DNA of 64,000 bases from an uncultured Paracoccaceae bacterium (GTDB taxonomy: Bacteria > Pseudomonadota > Alphaproteobacteria > Rhodobacterales > Rhodobacteraceae), in NCBI GenBank assembly GCA_947496535.1, contig CANMDE010000003.1, positions 372,001-436,000 on the forward strand, in the 5' to 3' direction. Under the pieces are notes generated by a model, which did not search any database, was not told the DNA's origin, and was given only the letters and a program-made list of their open reading frames with translations. A program made the translations under genes and the position numbers. Of the stretch, positions 63,119 through 64,000 are shown piece after piece (position 1 is the stretch's first letter; each line of letters opens with the position of its first letter).

Positions 63119-63721
63119 ATGATTTCCCTAGTTATAACGTGGTCGATGGCAATTGTTCTTGGATTTTGTGCGCTATTTTTTGTAATTTGTGGGTGCATTT
63201 TGCTACTAGATACAGTTCGGGCGTTGAACATTCGGGAGGGGGCTCGAACACAGATAAGTAGAGTTTTCTTTGGGACTATTTTGGCCGGATTTGCGGCTGC
63301 GCTTCTGTTTCTGCTTTCGCCAGAAACTCTGAAAGTGGCACTGAAGCAAGTATCGGAAGAAAGAGGTCGAGCTATTGTGGCCGAAGCACAAACCGAAGCG
63401 ATTATAGACGAATTGCGTGAGATTCCTCAGGAAAATGTCAGTTCGCCCCGGTCAGTGGTGTTCCTGCATACCTATCAAAATACCCGGCGTGAAGATGCTG
63501 TAAAAATGACGGAAACGATTGTTGATAGTGGACGACTGGCTCCAGGCATTGACGGTTTAGATGTTAGAGTTTCGTCAGATCAAGTCAGATATTTCCACAA
63601 AACTGCACAGGCAGAAGCAGAGATCGTCGCGGGCTTGGCTGGAATAGACCGAACAATCTTTGTCGATGGTTTCCAAAACAGGGTTGGAGATGAACACTTT
63701 GAAATTTGGCTAACACCTTAG
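63119..63721 (+). CDS. Membrane protein with a C-terminal soluble domain, unknown
   Basis: A 200-residue protein. Two hydrophobic segments (about residues 3-35 and 48-70) are followed by a helical linker and a soluble domain (SVVFLHTYQNTRREDAVKMT and VRYFHKTAQAEAEIVAGLAG). The VRYF pattern with a repeated A-x-A helix is reminiscent of small domains in LytR_C-like and SPOR-like proteins, without a firm match. AGAAGGA lies eight bases before the ATG at 63119, preferred over 63023. The gene is AT-rich, unlike its left neighbours. Confidence 0.6.
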   Translation: MISLVITWSMAIVLGFCALFFVICGCILLLDTVRALNIREGARTQISRVFFGTILAGFAAALLFLLSPETLKVALKQVSEERGRAIVAEAQTEAIIDELREIPQENVSSPRSVVFLHTYQNTRREDAVKMTETIVDSGRLAPGIDGLDVRVSSDQVRYFHKTAQAEAEIVAGLAGIDRTIFVDGFQNRVGDEHFEIWLTP

Positions 63722-64000
63722 GCCTCCTTTGATGCAAAACAGGTTATAGAGGAATTTGTTTCACACCTAACTGACACGCTTTTTTGGTCAGAAATGCTGT
63801 GTCATTTAAGATAGTGAAGCTCGCCTGTGCAAGGGTCAACGAGGCGGTGTAACCTTACCTTTTTGCCACACGTTGCGTACACGACAGCAGTGTTAGTACT
63901 GTGGGGTGTCAACGGCGGAAAGGACCGTTTCTGACCGGCTAGGCTTTTCGAAAGCAGACCTTAGCGCAGCTGTAACGAAAGCTCACTTCGTCCGCACTAC
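63722..64000. other. Non-coding end of the window
   Basis: Nothing recognisable as a gene. A possible hairpin (TGACACGC with GCTGTGTCA, around 63771-63803) lies after the last gene and may serve as its terminator. Confidence 0.35.

Noticed and set aside
1..64000. CRISPR arrays, tRNA or rRNA genes
   Set aside because: I looked for regularly spaced repeats and tRNA-like cloverleaf motifs and found none, although a by-eye search can miss a single tRNA.

Overview
The window reads as a chromosome segment of a marine alphaproteobacterium of the Rhodobacteraceae (Roseobacter group). The evidence is a PccR-type regulator beside the propionyl-CoA carboxylase genes, a short (446-residue) prolyl-tRNA synthetase, HdaA next to polyphosphate kinase, a Zur-ZnuABC locus, and TRAP and polyamine-type ABC transporters. 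This rests on protein resemblance and gene order recalled from the group; no database search was run.

Positions 1-4260 are mobile DNA. The left edge holds the end of a Tn7/Tn5053-like transposition operon (TnsA-like tail, TnsB-like DDE transposase, TnsC/TniB-like ATPase), a terminator and three contiguous 21-bp repeats that look like a transposon end. Remnants of an IS21-type end and an IS3-type orfA follow. Positions 4268-7501 are the zinc uptake locus, znuB-znuC-zur divergent from znuA, with Zur-box-like sequence between.

Positions 7956-20699 form a catabolic cluster: a RpiR-type regulator divergent from an N-formylglutamate amidohydrolase-family enzyme, a TRAP transporter, a PuuA/GlnA-family ligase, an aldehyde dehydrogenase, an iron-type alcohol dehydrogenase and a four-gene polyamine-type ABC transporter. 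I read it as a possible gamma-glutamylation route for an amino alcohol or amine (inference). A frameshifted IS5-family copy follows (20907-21961), then a MacA/MacB-like exporter (22309-25467) and a five-gene membrane and exported module of unknown function (25969-29457).

Positions 29570-30070 carry a chimeric relic: a tyrosine-recombinase tail joined in frame to a diverged copy of the 3' end of pccR. Then come pccR, an MFS transporter, and the propionyl-CoA to succinyl-CoA module (pccB, small unknown genes, pccA, methylmalonyl-CoA mutase) up to 42315. TTTGCAAA-type sites lie before pccB and pccR, and a related inverted repeat lies before the mutase gene.

Positions 42495-62647 are mostly housekeeping: a VOC protein, two GNATs, a TerB-J protein, an EEP hydrolase, an RTX protein, ppx-ppk-hdaA with an AI-2E-family permease, YceI, proS with a peroxiredoxin, a ThuA-like protein, lolC/E with lolD, a cytochrome c and a PHB-depolymerase-like esterase. 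The end holds a 166-bp MITE-like element with perfect 18-bp terminal inverted repeats and a 4-bp target duplication (62714-62887), and an AT-rich gene for an unknown membrane protein. I saw no tRNA, rRNA or CRISPR array by eye.
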